From Kofleriaceae bacterium (lineage in GTDB: Bacteria; Myxococcota_A; Polyangia; Haliangiales; Haliangiaceae), in the NCBI GenBank assembly GCA_018057825.1, contig JAGPCY010000002.1:62001-126000 (forward strand): a stretch of DNA of 64,000 nt. The letters run 5' to 3'. The notes under the pieces are model-generated. The model searched no databases and was not told where the DNA came from. It worked only from the letters and a program-made list of their open reading frames with translations. The translations under genes were made by a program, and so were the position numbers. Below, one piece after another: positions 36,030-43,641 of this stretch. Numbering within the stretch: the stretch's first letter is position 1; every line of letters starts with the position of its first letter.

Positions 36030-36771
36030 TCATCCGGGCGGCGACGTCCACATCGCGGCGTCGGGGCAGCTCCGGCTGTCGGTGCTCCTGGCCGAGCTGC
36101 GGGCCGACGCCGAACGCCGGCGTCGCGGCGAGCCCATCGAGCCGCCGCCGCCGAGCGACGCTACCGCCCAGGCCGCGGCCACCGTCGCGCCCGGTGACCC
36201 GGTGGTCATCGACTCGCGCGATGGCCTGACGATCGCCGAGATCCTCGACGCCACCGCCGGCGCGGGCTTCGGCTTCGTGATCGCGCTCCTGGCCCTGACC
36301 GCGATCCCCTTCGTCGGGTTGTCGACGCCGTTTGGCCTGTCGGTCGCCTTCGTCGGCGCGCAGGTCCTCCTGGGCCGACCGCGGCCGTGGCTGCCGCGGC
36401 GGATCCGCGCCGTCAACCTGTCGGTCGCCGCCCTCGATCGCATCGGCCGCTGGCTCGGGCGCGGCACGCGGTGGTTGACGCCGCTCGTGCGCCAGCGCCT
36501 GCGCGGCCTCACCGGGCCGGCCGGGCTGCCACCGATCGGGCTGGGCGTCGCGATCCTCGGCATCGGCCTGGCGCTGCCCTTGCCGATCCCCGGCTCGAAC
36601 CTGGTCTTCATCGTTCCGATCCTGGTCTACGCCCTCGGCATGCTCGAGCGCGACGGCCTCTTGGTCCTGGCCGCGCATCTGATGACCGCCGCCCACATCG
36701 TCCTCGCCATCGCCGCGTGGACCGTGGTGTCCCAAGCCTTCGCCCCGGTCGCCCGCTGGTTCGGCTTCTAG
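36019..36771 (+). CDS. ExoD-family membrane protein
   Basis: A 250-residue protein overlapping the CotH gene. After a charged 65-residue cytoplasmic start it matches ExoD proteins. It has LTIAEILDATAGAGFGFVIALLALTAIPF, a VGAQVLLGRPRPWLP loop, and later GLGVAILGIGLALPLPIPGSN with GMLERDGLLVLAAH. ExoD affects exopolysaccharide synthesis and alkaline tolerance in rhizobia; the mechanism is unknown. About five membrane helices are visible. The gene ends at a hexamer-repeat block. Confidence 0.8.
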   Translation: MAADHPGGDVHIAASGQLRLSVLLAELRADAERRRRGEPIEPPPPSDATAQAAATVAPGDPVVIDSRDGLTIAEILDATAGAGFGFVIALLALTAIPFVGLSTPFGLSVAFVGAQVLLGRPRPWLPRRIRAVNLSVAALDRIGRWLGRGTRWLTPLVRQRLRGLTGPAGLPPIGLGVAILGIGLALPLPIPGSNLVFIVPILVYALGMLERDGLLVLAAHLMTAAHIVLAIAAWTVVSQAFAPVARWFGF

Positions 36772-36774
36772 CGC

Positions 36775-36936
36775 CGCCTCCGCCTCGGTCTCGGCCTCCG
36801 CCTCGGTCTCGGTCTCGGCCTCGGTCTCCGTCTCGGCCTCGGTCTCGGCCTCGGTCTCGGTCTCCGCCTCGGTCTCGGTCTCCGCCTCGGTCTCGGTCTC
36901 CGCCTCGGTCTCGGTCTCCGCCTCGGTCTCGGTCTC
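36775..36936. repeat. Hexanucleotide tandem repeat, convergent junction 2
   Basis: About 27 units of CTC plus GGT, GGC, CGC or CGT lie between the convergent genes ending at 36771 (+) and 36935 (-). They have the same family and orientation as 12200-12318. The last unit overlaps the stop codon of the minus-strand gene. Confidence 0.95.
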
Positions 36937-38398
36937 ACCTCCCCCTCGACCGTCCTCCCCTCCGCCGTCGCGCGAGCCCGATCACCGCCACCGCCCCGGC
37001 GACCAGGCCCGCGCCGCTCGGCCGGCCTCCGCCGGTCTGACAGCATCCGCCGCCGTCGTCGCCATCGCCGGGGTCGGTCCCACCGTCGGGACCCGCGCCC
37101 GCCGGCACGGTCTTCGGACCGGGGCCGATCGGCCAGCCGGGGTTGCCGCCCGCGGCGAAGGCGTAGGCGCCGACGTCCGCGGCGCCGCCGCGCGGCCGGC
37201 CGTTGAAGTCGTCGTCGACGACGTGGGCCGGCGCGCCGCCACCGACCAGCCCCGAGCCGGCCATCGGGAACAGGTCCATCGGCGGCGCGCCGCCGTAGCT
37301 GGCCTGGGTCAGCTCGGTCAGGGCCCCGACGGTGAAGCCGCCGGTCACCCCGCTCACGGTGCCGACGCCGCGGTTGCCGGCGACCGTGAGCTGGCCGGTG
37401 TCGCCGCTGGCGGCGATCGCGTTGCCGGCCCGGGCGTAGAGCGCGTTGTTCGCGATCACCACCGAGCCGGTCATGCCGCTCACCCGGATCGCGTCGTTGG
37501 TCGCGTGTAGCACCGTGTTGTGGACGACCGTCAGGTTCTGCGGCGTGCCGGCCTGGTGCGGCTGCATCGCGATGCCGTTGGCCACCGAGCCGAGGATCAG
37601 GTTGTTGCGGATCACCGCGTCGGCCGCGGCCTGGATCGCGTGGTCGCCACAGCCCCACATCGCGTTGCGCTCGATCACGTTGGGCGGACCGTTGCCGGCC
37701 GTCGCGTAGACCAGGATGCACGGGTAGTGAGTGTCGTGGATGACGTTGTCGCGGATGATGTTGCCGGCGCTGCCCTCCTTGAGCTCGATGCCGTCGCCCT
37801 GGGTGACATCGGCGGCGTTGGTGTGATGGATGTAGTTGCGCTCGATCACGCTGTCGACGACGCGGCAGCCGTCGTTGTTGCAGCCGAGGTACATGCCCTC
37901 GCCGGTGCCGCCGGTGTCGTGGATGTGGTTGTCGCGGATGAGCAGCGCGCGATAGGTCACGCCGCCGTCGTTGGCGCGCAGCGCGACGTCGGCGGTGTCG
38001 GCGATCTCGCAGCGCTCGATCGTCAGGTGATCGGCGGCGCTGATGCGCAGCCCGGCCGAGCCGCCGCGGAACGACAGGCCGCGGATCGTCACGTGCTCGG
38101 CGCGCTCGAGATCCCAGATGTTCTGGTCGGCGTTGGGCCGCACGATCACCGGCTGCTCGCCGTCGGCCGCGCGGATCACGATCGGCTGCGCCGCGGTGCC
38201 GACGATCGTGACCCCGAACCGGCTGGACATCGTGTACGTGCCGCCGCGCACGACCAGCTCGTCACCCGGGCGCAGGCCGGCGATCGCGGCGCGCAGGTCG
38301 CCGGTCGGCGTCACCTCGATCACGTCGGCGGTGGCCGGCGGCGCAGCGAGGATGAGGGCCGCGAGGGCCGCGAAGGAGGCGAGGGCGGTCGTCCGCAT
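36935..38398 (-). CDS. Right-handed beta-helix surface protein with MYXO-CTERM-like tail
   Basis: A 487-residue protein. The signal peptide ends PPATADV. Parallel beta-helix repeats run from about 30 to 420 (SGITIVGTA-like turns; HVTIRGLSFRGGSAGLRISAA; RDNHIHDTGGTGEGMYLG). This fold is shared by pectate lyases and polysaccharide-binding proteins. No obvious lyase triad is visible. The C-terminus has a Gly/Asp linker, a Cys pair (GGGCCQTGGG), a hydrophobic helix and an Arg-rich end, the layout of MYXO-CTERM sorting signals that anchor proteins to the cell surface. TACACT lies 6 bases before the ATG. Confidence 0.8.
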   Translation of the reverse strand: MRTTALASFAALAALILAAPPATADVIEVTPTGDLRAAIAGLRPGDELVVRGGTYTMSSRFGVTIVGTAAQPIVIRAADGEQPVIVRPNADQNIWDLERAEHVTIRGLSFRGGSAGLRISAADHLTIERCEIADTADVALRANDGGVTYRALLIRDNHIHDTGGTGEGMYLGCNNDGCRVVDSVIERNYIHHTNAADVTQGDGIELKEGSAGNIIRDNVIHDTHYPCILVYATAGNGPPNVIERNAMWGCGDHAIQAAADAVIRNNLILGSVANGIAMQPHQAGTPQNLTVVHNTVLHATNDAIRVSGMTGSVVIANNALYARAGNAIAASGDTGQLTVAGNRGVGTVSGVTGGFTVGALTELTQASYGGAPPMDLFPMAGSGLVGGGAPAHVVDDDFNGRPRGGAADVGAYAFAAGGNPGWPIGPGPKTVPAGAGPDGGTDPGDGDDGGGCCQTGGGRPSGAGLVAGAVAVIGLARRRRGGRSRGR

Positions 38399-38404
38399 CG
38401 CGCG

Positions 38405-38410
38405 AGTGTA
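38405..38410 (-). promoter_or_regulatory. -10 box for a leaderless transcript
   Basis: TACACT on the minus strand ends 6 bases before the ATG at 38398. Confidence 0.55.
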
Positions 38411-38436
38411 GCCTCGGGGACGGCCGCGAACGGCGC

Positions 38437-38465
38437 GTGACAGGGGTCGACCCGGCGTCCATACT
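38437..38465 (+). promoter_or_regulatory. Sigma-70-like promoter with near-leaderless start
   Basis: GTGACA at 38437-38442, a 17-base spacer and CATACT at 38460-38465 lie 7 bases before the ATG at 38473. It is divergent from the promoter at 38405. Confidence 0.55.
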
Positions 38466-38472
38466 CCCCGCG

Positions 38473-39111
38473 ATGTCGAACCGCACGCCCCTCGCCGTCG
38501 CGCTGACCGCTCTCGCCGTCGGCGGTCTCGCCGCCGCCGGATGCAAGGACCGCACGCCCGGGCAGCCGACCAACGCGCCGCCGGCGGGCTCGGCCGCGCG
38601 CCCCACCGCGCCCACCCCGGTCGCCCCGACCCCGACCGGCGGCACGCCCATGGGCCCGAGCGGCCCGCGGCCGACGATCGATCTGCCCTCGGTGGCGACC
38701 GTCTCGACGCAGGTCGGCGCCTTCGCGCCGCCCGATCTCGCTGCGGCCCCCGCGGCCATGGCCGGCAGCGCGGCGCCGCCCGCGCCGACCGCCGCGGTCG
38801 CGATCGGCCCGGTCGCTGGGGACGGCGTATTCGACGCCGCCGCGATCGGCAACGCGCTGGCCGCCGCGCGGCCGGCCTTCGAGCGCTGCTACGCCGACGC
38901 TCTGGGTCAGCGCCCCGGCCTCGCTGGTCAGCTCGTGCTGTCGATCGAGCTGGGCGAATCCGGCGCGCCGACGACCACCAACGCCACCGGCGTCGACCCC
39001 GCGATCGCCGCCTGCATCTCCGGCGTCGTCCACAAGCTCACCTTCCCCGCGCCCTCCGGCGTCGCGCGCGTGACCTCGACCTTGACCTTGTCGGCCACGC
39101 CGGCGCCGTGA
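38473..39111 (+). CDS. Lipoprotein with AgmX-like C-terminal domain
   Basis: A 212-residue protein. The lipobox is AAAGC. A Pro/Ala/Thr-rich linker covers about 25-115. The C-terminal 90 residues match the AgmX/PglI-type domain: AFERCYADALGQRPGLAGQLV, then IAACISGVVHKLTFPAPSGVARV. In Myxococcus this module occurs in gliding and motility proteins and resembles a TonB C-terminal domain, with two conserved cysteines likely forming a disulfide. Here it is a small stand-alone outer-membrane lipoprotein. A second example is at 42922. Confidence 0.75.
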   Translation: MSNRTPLAVALTALAVGGLAAAGCKDRTPGQPTNAPPAGSAARPTAPTPVAPTPTGGTPMGPSGPRPTIDLPSVATVSTQVGAFAPPDLAAAPAAMAGSAAPPAPTAAVAIGPVAGDGVFDAAAIGNALAAARPAFERCYADALGQRPGLAGQLVLSIELGESGAPTTTNATGVDPAIAACISGVVHKLTFPAPSGVARVTSTLTLSATPAP

Positions 39112-39290
39112 TCGATCGCACCTCCGGCGACCGCGGCGCCGGTCACTAGCTCCGCGGCCCCTGGTAGATCTTCGCCACGGGGGGCGACCGACCCACGACA
39201 CGCGCGGCGCGTCGGCCGCCGAGGCCGCGGCGTAAGCCACTGGAATCGCGCCCTCGGTCGCGTGGCCCATCGGTTGCTCGACCCGTCGGC

Positions 39291-40172
39291 ATGCTCCGCA
39301 TCGTCCCCCTCGCGACCCTCGCCACCGGCCTCCTGGCCGCCTCGGCGTGTAGCGTCACCCGCGTCAACCGCGCCGCCATGGTGCCGCACATGACCCCCAC
39401 GCTGCGGGCCGGCGCGCCCTTCGAGGCCCCGGCTGAGCTCTCGGTCGGCGCGTCGAGCGTCGCGCACACTACCCTCGGCGCGTCGGATGCCTCGGCGGCC
39501 GTCGAGATCCCGGGCACCCAGGCCGAGGTCGCCGCGCGGCTGCGCATCACTCCCAACGTCGGCCTCGGCATCCTCTACGCGCGCGGGTTCGGCGCGACGT
39601 CCGAGGCCATCAAGAACAACCAGCCGCCCATCGACGGCGACGTCGCCGGCGGCGGCATCAGCGTCAACGGCGTCATCCCCACCAGCGATCCGCGCTGGCA
39701 CGTCGGGATCAACGCCGAGTTCCTGGTCTGGAACATCCCCTACGTCGAGTACGAGACCTGCATCGAGAACTGCGGCCCGGTCCCGTGGTCCGGGGTCGAG
39801 CACGGCGACTCATCGATCGGCCAGGTCGCCCTCGGTATCGTGCCGACCTACGACGGCGGCTCGTGGCGCGCGTGGGGCGGGGTCACGGCGCGCAACCACC
39901 CGACCATCGAGCAGAAGGGCACGGAGCTCGGTGTCGACGTCGAGGACGAGGTCGAGGCCGGCTCGTTCAACGCGGTGGTCTCGGCGGGCCTCGACCTCGA
40001 CCTCGGCGGCGGCATCCGCGCCGGCGCGACCCTGTACCAGGTCGTCCGCGGAGCGCCGGCCAGCTACGGCCCGAGCCTGGCCGCGACCTTGACCGTGCCC
40101 CTCGGCGCGCGGAGCAACAAGGCGCGCCTGCTCGCGAACAGCGGCGCCGCCGTCGGCACCGGCGGCCTCTAG
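39291..40172 (+). CDS. Lipoprotein, probable beta-barrel-like fold
   Basis: A 293-residue protein. The leader ends LLAASAC (lipobox). The mature region has alternating strands and Gly turns (SVGASSVAHTTLG, GVIPTSDPRWHVGINAEFLV, AGATLYQVVRGAP), like a small outer-membrane barrel or barrel-like sensor. There is one Cys pair (CIENC). I do not recognise a family. No -10 box lies 6 bases upstream here. The 179-bp gap before it shows no clear feature. Confidence 0.55.
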   Translation: MLRIVPLATLATGLLAASACSVTRVNRAAMVPHMTPTLRAGAPFEAPAELSVGASSVAHTTLGASDASAAVEIPGTQAEVAARLRITPNVGLGILYARGFGATSEAIKNNQPPIDGDVAGGGISVNGVIPTSDPRWHVGINAEFLVWNIPYVEYETCIENCGPVPWSGVEHGDSSIGQVALGIVPTYDGGSWRAWGGVTARNHPTIEQKGTELGVDVEDEVEAGSFNAVVSAGLDLDLGGGIRAGATLYQVVRGAPASYGPSLAATLTVPLGARSNKARLLANSGAAVGTGGL

Positions 40173-40201
40173 CCCGCGACCGCCTCACCCGGCGAAGGTG
40201 A

Positions 40202-40230
40202 TTGTGGCGGCCCAACCGCGCCAGTAGCCT
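40202..40230 (+). promoter_or_regulatory. Promoter with leaderless start for DUF4157 gene
   Basis: TTGTGG at 40202-40207, a 17-base spacer and TAGCCT at 40225-40230 end 6 bases before the ATG at 40237. Confidence 0.55.
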
Positions 40231-40236
40231 CGCCCT

Positions 40237-42366
40237 ATGGATCGGGATCGGGATCGAGCGCATCGCAGCGACCACGGCGACGAGGACAGCGGCAGCGGCG
40301 TGGCCGCCGGACGCCGCTCCCGGGTCGCCTCCGAGTATCCCCACCTCGCCCGCGCTCTCGGGCCCAACCCGCCGAGCGCGCCGTCGATCGATGACGTCGC
40401 GACCGCGGCGGTGGAGCGCAAGGGCGGCGGCGCGCCGGTCGATGCCGGGGTGGCGTCGACGGTCGGAGCCCACCTCGGCCACGACTTCTCGGCGGTGCGG
40501 GTCCACGGCGATCCGCTGGCCCGCGAGGCCAGCGCGGCGATGGGGGCCCAGGCCTTCGCCTACGGCAGCGACGTGTTCCTCGGCCCGGGCGCCAGCGGCA
40601 CCGATCTGGGCCTCATGGCCCACGAGCTGACCCACGTGGCGCAGCAAGGCGCGGCCGGGCGCCGCGGCGCGCAAGCCAAGGTCGAAGTCGGCGCCGCCGA
40701 TACGCCGGCCGAGCGCGAGGCCGATCAGGTGGCGGCCGCGATCACCGGCGGCGCGACGCCGGCGAATCTCTTGGTCGATGACGGCCCGCCGGCCGCCGGC
40801 CAGATGCTCAAGTCGACGTTCATCGCTCAGCTCCGCGCCGCGGTCACCGACGCCGCCGACGCCGAGCTGGGGCCGATGTACTCCGCCCTCGGCTGCCCGT
40901 ACATCGACATGTACTTCCAGCGCTACAGCGACCGTCCCGCGAGCGAGTCCGAAGCGCTGTTGCGCCGGTTCGCCCCCGCGGTGCGCGGCGCGCGCCAGGC
41001 CGCGGACATGATCCCGATCGTGGTCGAGCGGGTCCGGCAGGGCGTCCGGCAGTGGCGCGACGACGGCACGGTGCCGCCCGATCTCGCGGCGGCCGATCCG
41101 GCGGCCGCGGCGGGGGCCGCCGCTAGCCACCTCGGCGGGTCGGCGACCCTCGGCGGCCTCGAGGCCGACCTGGGGGCGGGGCGCGCGCTCGACGCCAGCA
41201 CCGCCAGTCGCATGAGCGAGGTCCTCGGCCAGGACGTCAGCGACGTGCGCATTCACGATGGCGCGGTGGCGGCGCGCAAGGCCGCCGAGGTCGACGCGAC
41301 CGCGTTCGCGGTCGGGCGAAACGTCGTGCTGGGCGCTGACGCCCCGGCGGCCGGCTCCCTCGAGGGCGACGCGCTGCTCGCCCATGAGCTGGCGCACACC
41401 GCGCAGCAGCACGCGGCGGCTAGCGCCCCGGCGGCGATGCGCGCGCCGATCGGAGCCGAAGATCACGCCGCCGAGGATCACGCCGACGAAGCCGCCGCGG
41501 CCGCGGTCGGGCAGCGGGTCGGCCTCGGCGGTTGGCTCCGCCGGATCGGGGCCGGGCTGCGCACCGACGTGCAGCTCCAGCGCTGCAAGAGCGACAAGCA
41601 GGCCACCGTCGACAAAGCCACGCAGTACCGCAACCGCATCGCCGAGCTGCAGAAGACCGAGGCGGCCAAGGGCTCGTTCGGCTCGGTCGCCGCGGCGATG
41701 ACCGAGCGGCGCGCGACCGAGCACTGGCTCGCCGTCGAGGAAGGCGGCAGCGGCCCGCGCACCGGTCGCGAGTCAGGCGAGACCGGCGTCACCTGCGACT
41801 GCACCACGCTGGTCGTCGACATCTTGCAAGACACCTTCGCCGCCCTGGGCAAGTCGGCCGACTGGGACAAGGTGAAGACCAAGGCCGTGTCCTTGAATGG
41901 CACCGGCCAGACCGGCATGAACGGCATCCCGATCCAGCGCGCCCTCGAGAGCGAGCTGGGCTGGAAGGGCGTGTTCTGGGCGCCCGACCCCAACTTCGCC
42001 TACAAGAAGTCCAACGGCGACGCCGAGACCGAGCACTCGTACGCGTACAGCGTCGCGAAGAACAAGGGCACGTACTACAAGGTCTCGGTCGATCACACCG
42101 TCGTGAACTTCGCCCCCGAGTCCGGCAGCTCGACGACCAAGGACGACAGCGGCCTCGGCAAGCTGAAGAAGATCCCGTTCGGCGTGTTGACCGCGCGGGG
42201 CGCGCGCCACATGGCGCTCATCGTCGCCGGCGTGGTCTACGAGGTCCACTGGGACGAGAAGGCCAACTCGGCCAACCTCTACGGCGCGACGCCGCTCGAG
42301 AGCTGGGGCTGGGACTCGGGCGCGATCGTCGCGCCGCCCAACGATATCGCCGAGGCCTTCAAGTGA
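40237..42366 (+). CDS. Tandem DUF4157 (eCIS-core) protein with cysteine-hydrolase-like C-terminus
   Basis: A 709-residue protein with two DUF4157 copies. Copy 1 (about 65-135) has VGAHLGHDFSAVRVH and HELTH at 129-133. Copy 2 (about 320-390) has MSEVLGQDVSDVRIH and HELAH at 383-387. Both keep the HExxH zinc motif. DUF4157 is widespread on cargo of extracellular contractile injection systems. The C-terminal domain (about 450-709) has GVTCDCTTLVVDIL (C520, C522) and RHMALIVAGVVYEVHWDE (H658, H671), the Cys-then-His order of papain-fold or NlpC-like hydrolases. There is no signal peptide. No injection-system structural genes are nearby. The stop overlaps a lipoprotein gene. Confidence 0.8.
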   Translation: MDRDRDRAHRSDHGDEDSGSGVAAGRRSRVASEYPHLARALGPNPPSAPSIDDVATAAVERKGGGAPVDAGVASTVGAHLGHDFSAVRVHGDPLAREASAAMGAQAFAYGSDVFLGPGASGTDLGLMAHELTHVAQQGAAGRRGAQAKVEVGAADTPAEREADQVAAAITGGATPANLLVDDGPPAAGQMLKSTFIAQLRAAVTDAADAELGPMYSALGCPYIDMYFQRYSDRPASESEALLRRFAPAVRGARQAADMIPIVVERVRQGVRQWRDDGTVPPDLAAADPAAAAGAAASHLGGSATLGGLEADLGAGRALDASTASRMSEVLGQDVSDVRIHDGAVAARKAAEVDATAFAVGRNVVLGADAPAAGSLEGDALLAHELAHTAQQHAAASAPAAMRAPIGAEDHAAEDHADEAAAAAVGQRVGLGGWLRRIGAGLRTDVQLQRCKSDKQATVDKATQYRNRIAELQKTEAAKGSFGSVAAAMTERRATEHWLAVEEGGSGPRTGRESGETGVTCDCTTLVVDILQDTFAALGKSADWDKVKTKAVSLNGTGQTGMNGIPIQRALESELGWKGVFWAPDPNFAYKKSNGDAETEHSYAYSVAKNKGTYYKVSVDHTVVNFAPESGSSTTKDDSGLGKLKKIPFGVLTARGARHMALIVAGVVYEVHWDEKANSANLYGATPLESWGWDSGAIVAPPNDIAEAFK

Positions 42367-42872
42367 GACGCAGCCTGGTCGCGCTGGCGCTGGTCGCGTG
42401 CTCGAGCCGCGGTGGCGACCGCAGCCCGACCGAGCGGCCGCCGGGCCCGAGCGCGCCATCCACCTCCGAGGTCGTCGAGACCCGGCAGTGTGGCGAGGTG
42501 GTCGCGACCTGGCGCGGCCACCGGGTCGAAGGGCGTCGCGACCTCGAGTCCTTGGCCTTCACGCTCCCGGGCGAGGCGGCGCCTCTGCCGTGGACCCACG
42601 GCGACCTCGACCCGCCGCACTGGTCCCTGGACGTGTTCGCGCCCGACTGCGGCCATGTGCTCTTGTGGTGGAGCCACACCGGCCCGTATCACGTGGTCGC
42701 CACGGCTCGCCTCGGCGCCTACCTGCGGGGCGCGCCACCCGATCACGAGCTGCGCGGCCGCGATGGCGACTCCGCCCCGGTCTTCGACGGCGCCTGGGTC
42801 GACGCCCGCACGATCCGCTATCGCTCGGGTTGCTGCGATCCGCCGATCGACCTGCAGTTCACCGTGCCGTGA
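42363..42872 (+). CDS. Lipoprotein coupled to the DUF4157 gene (possible immunity protein)
   Basis: The GTG overlaps the DUF4157 gene stop (GTGA). The 169-residue product has a very short leader ending LALVAC. The mature part is beta-rich with five cysteines (RQCGEVVATW, FAPDCGHVLLWW, YRSGCCDPPIDL). No family is recognised. Small lipoproteins encoded just after periplasm-acting toxins are often immunity proteins. If the DUF4157 C-terminus is a wall hydrolase, this would fit, but no direct sequence evidence of inhibition exists. Confidence 0.55.
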   Translation: MRRSLVALALVACSSRGGDRSPTERPPGPSAPSTSEVVETRQCGEVVATWRGHRVEGRRDLESLAFTLPGEAAPLPWTHGDLDPPHWSLDVFAPDCGHVLLWWSHTGPYHVVATARLGAYLRGAPPDHELRGRDGDSAPVFDGAWVDARTIRYRSGCCDPPIDLQFTVP

Positions 42873-42908
42873 CGAACCGAGGACGGTCCCGCGAGGGCGG
42901 CGGCGCGG

Positions 42909-42914
42909 TAGGGT
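42909..42914 (+). promoter_or_regulatory. -10 box, near-leaderless start
   Basis: TAGGGT ends 7 bases before the ATG at 42922. Confidence 0.4.
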
Positions 42915-42921
42915 CGCGGGT

Positions 42922-43446
42922 ATGAGCTCTCACCTCGGGTGCGCGCGCGCCGGGCTGGTCGGCGCGCTGGTCGTCGCGTGCGGTGGGCCGAGCGCGTCGC
43001 CGGGGCGCCCGAGCGCGTCGCCCCGCGAGACCGGCTACGCCGGCGCGACGACGTGTGGCGCACCGGTGCCTGAGGTCTTGGTCCGCGGCCTGCCGGCCGG
43101 CGAGCCCGCGGCCGAGCCGATGTTCGGGCGGCCCGAGGTGACGTCACCGGACTCCTCCGCGCCGGCCCCCGAGCCCGACCTCGCGCTGGTGGTCGATCGG
43201 CTGCAGGGCCACCTTCACGCGCTCACCTCGTGCGGCCGAGACTTCTACGCGCGCGCCCCGCAGGAGGGCGCGCTGGCGATCGACACCCGCTTCGCGATCG
43301 CCGCCGATGGACAGGTGACCGGGGTCGAGGTGGGCAGCGGCGCGGCCACGCTCGATCGCTGCCTGTGCGAACGCCTGTACGCGATCGACTACCGCGGTGT
43401 CGGCGCGGCCGCGATCGTTCGCTATCCGCTGCGGCTGTCGCCCTGA
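42922..43446 (+). CDS. Lipoprotein with AgmX-like C-terminal domain
   Basis: A 174-residue protein. The lipobox is LVVAC. After a Ser/Pro linker the C-terminal domain reads LHALTSCGRDFYARAPQEGALAIDTRF, AADGQVTGVEVGSGAATLDRC, and CLCERLYAIDYRG. That is the pattern Cys...bulk residues...G-x-V...Cys of the AgmX/TonB-like module. It is shorter than, but parallel to, the 38473 protein. The 195-bp gap that follows contains an imperfect long inverted repeat (CGCGTCGAC at 43473 and GTCGACGCG at 43532). Confidence 0.65.
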   Translation: MSSHLGCARAGLVGALVVACGGPSASPGRPSASPRETGYAGATTCGAPVPEVLVRGLPAGEPAAEPMFGRPEVTSPDSSAPAPEPDLALVVDRLQGHLHALTSCGRDFYARAPQEGALAIDTRFAIAADGQVTGVEVGSGAATLDRCLCERLYAIDYRGVGAAAIVRYPLRLSP

Positions 43447-43472
43447 TCGCGCGCCCGGCCGGGAGCGCGCCG

Positions 43473-43540
43473 CGCGTCGACCGGCAGGATCGTCCGTCCG
43501 TCGGCCAGATCGGCCGGCAGCGCCGGCCGGCGTCGACGCG
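43473..43540 (+). terminator. Long inverted repeat, possible terminator
   Basis: CGCGTCGAC at 43473-43481 pairs with GTCGACGCG at 43532-43540, with further CCGG-rich pairing inside. It lies between the AgmX-like gene and the SBBP gene. There is no T-run. Confidence 0.3.
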
Positions 43541-43641
43541 GTGTCGGCCCTGGAGCTCGCCCAGCGCGGCCGCGCGGGCGGCACGGCCCTCGCAAACCCG
43601 CCGCCGCGACGAGCCGCTCCTCGGCTCGCGAAAGGACCACC

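Noticed and set aside
40237-42366. Whole contractile injection system
   Set aside because: No sheath, tube, baseplate or AAA ATPase genes are present in the window; only a cargo-like protein.
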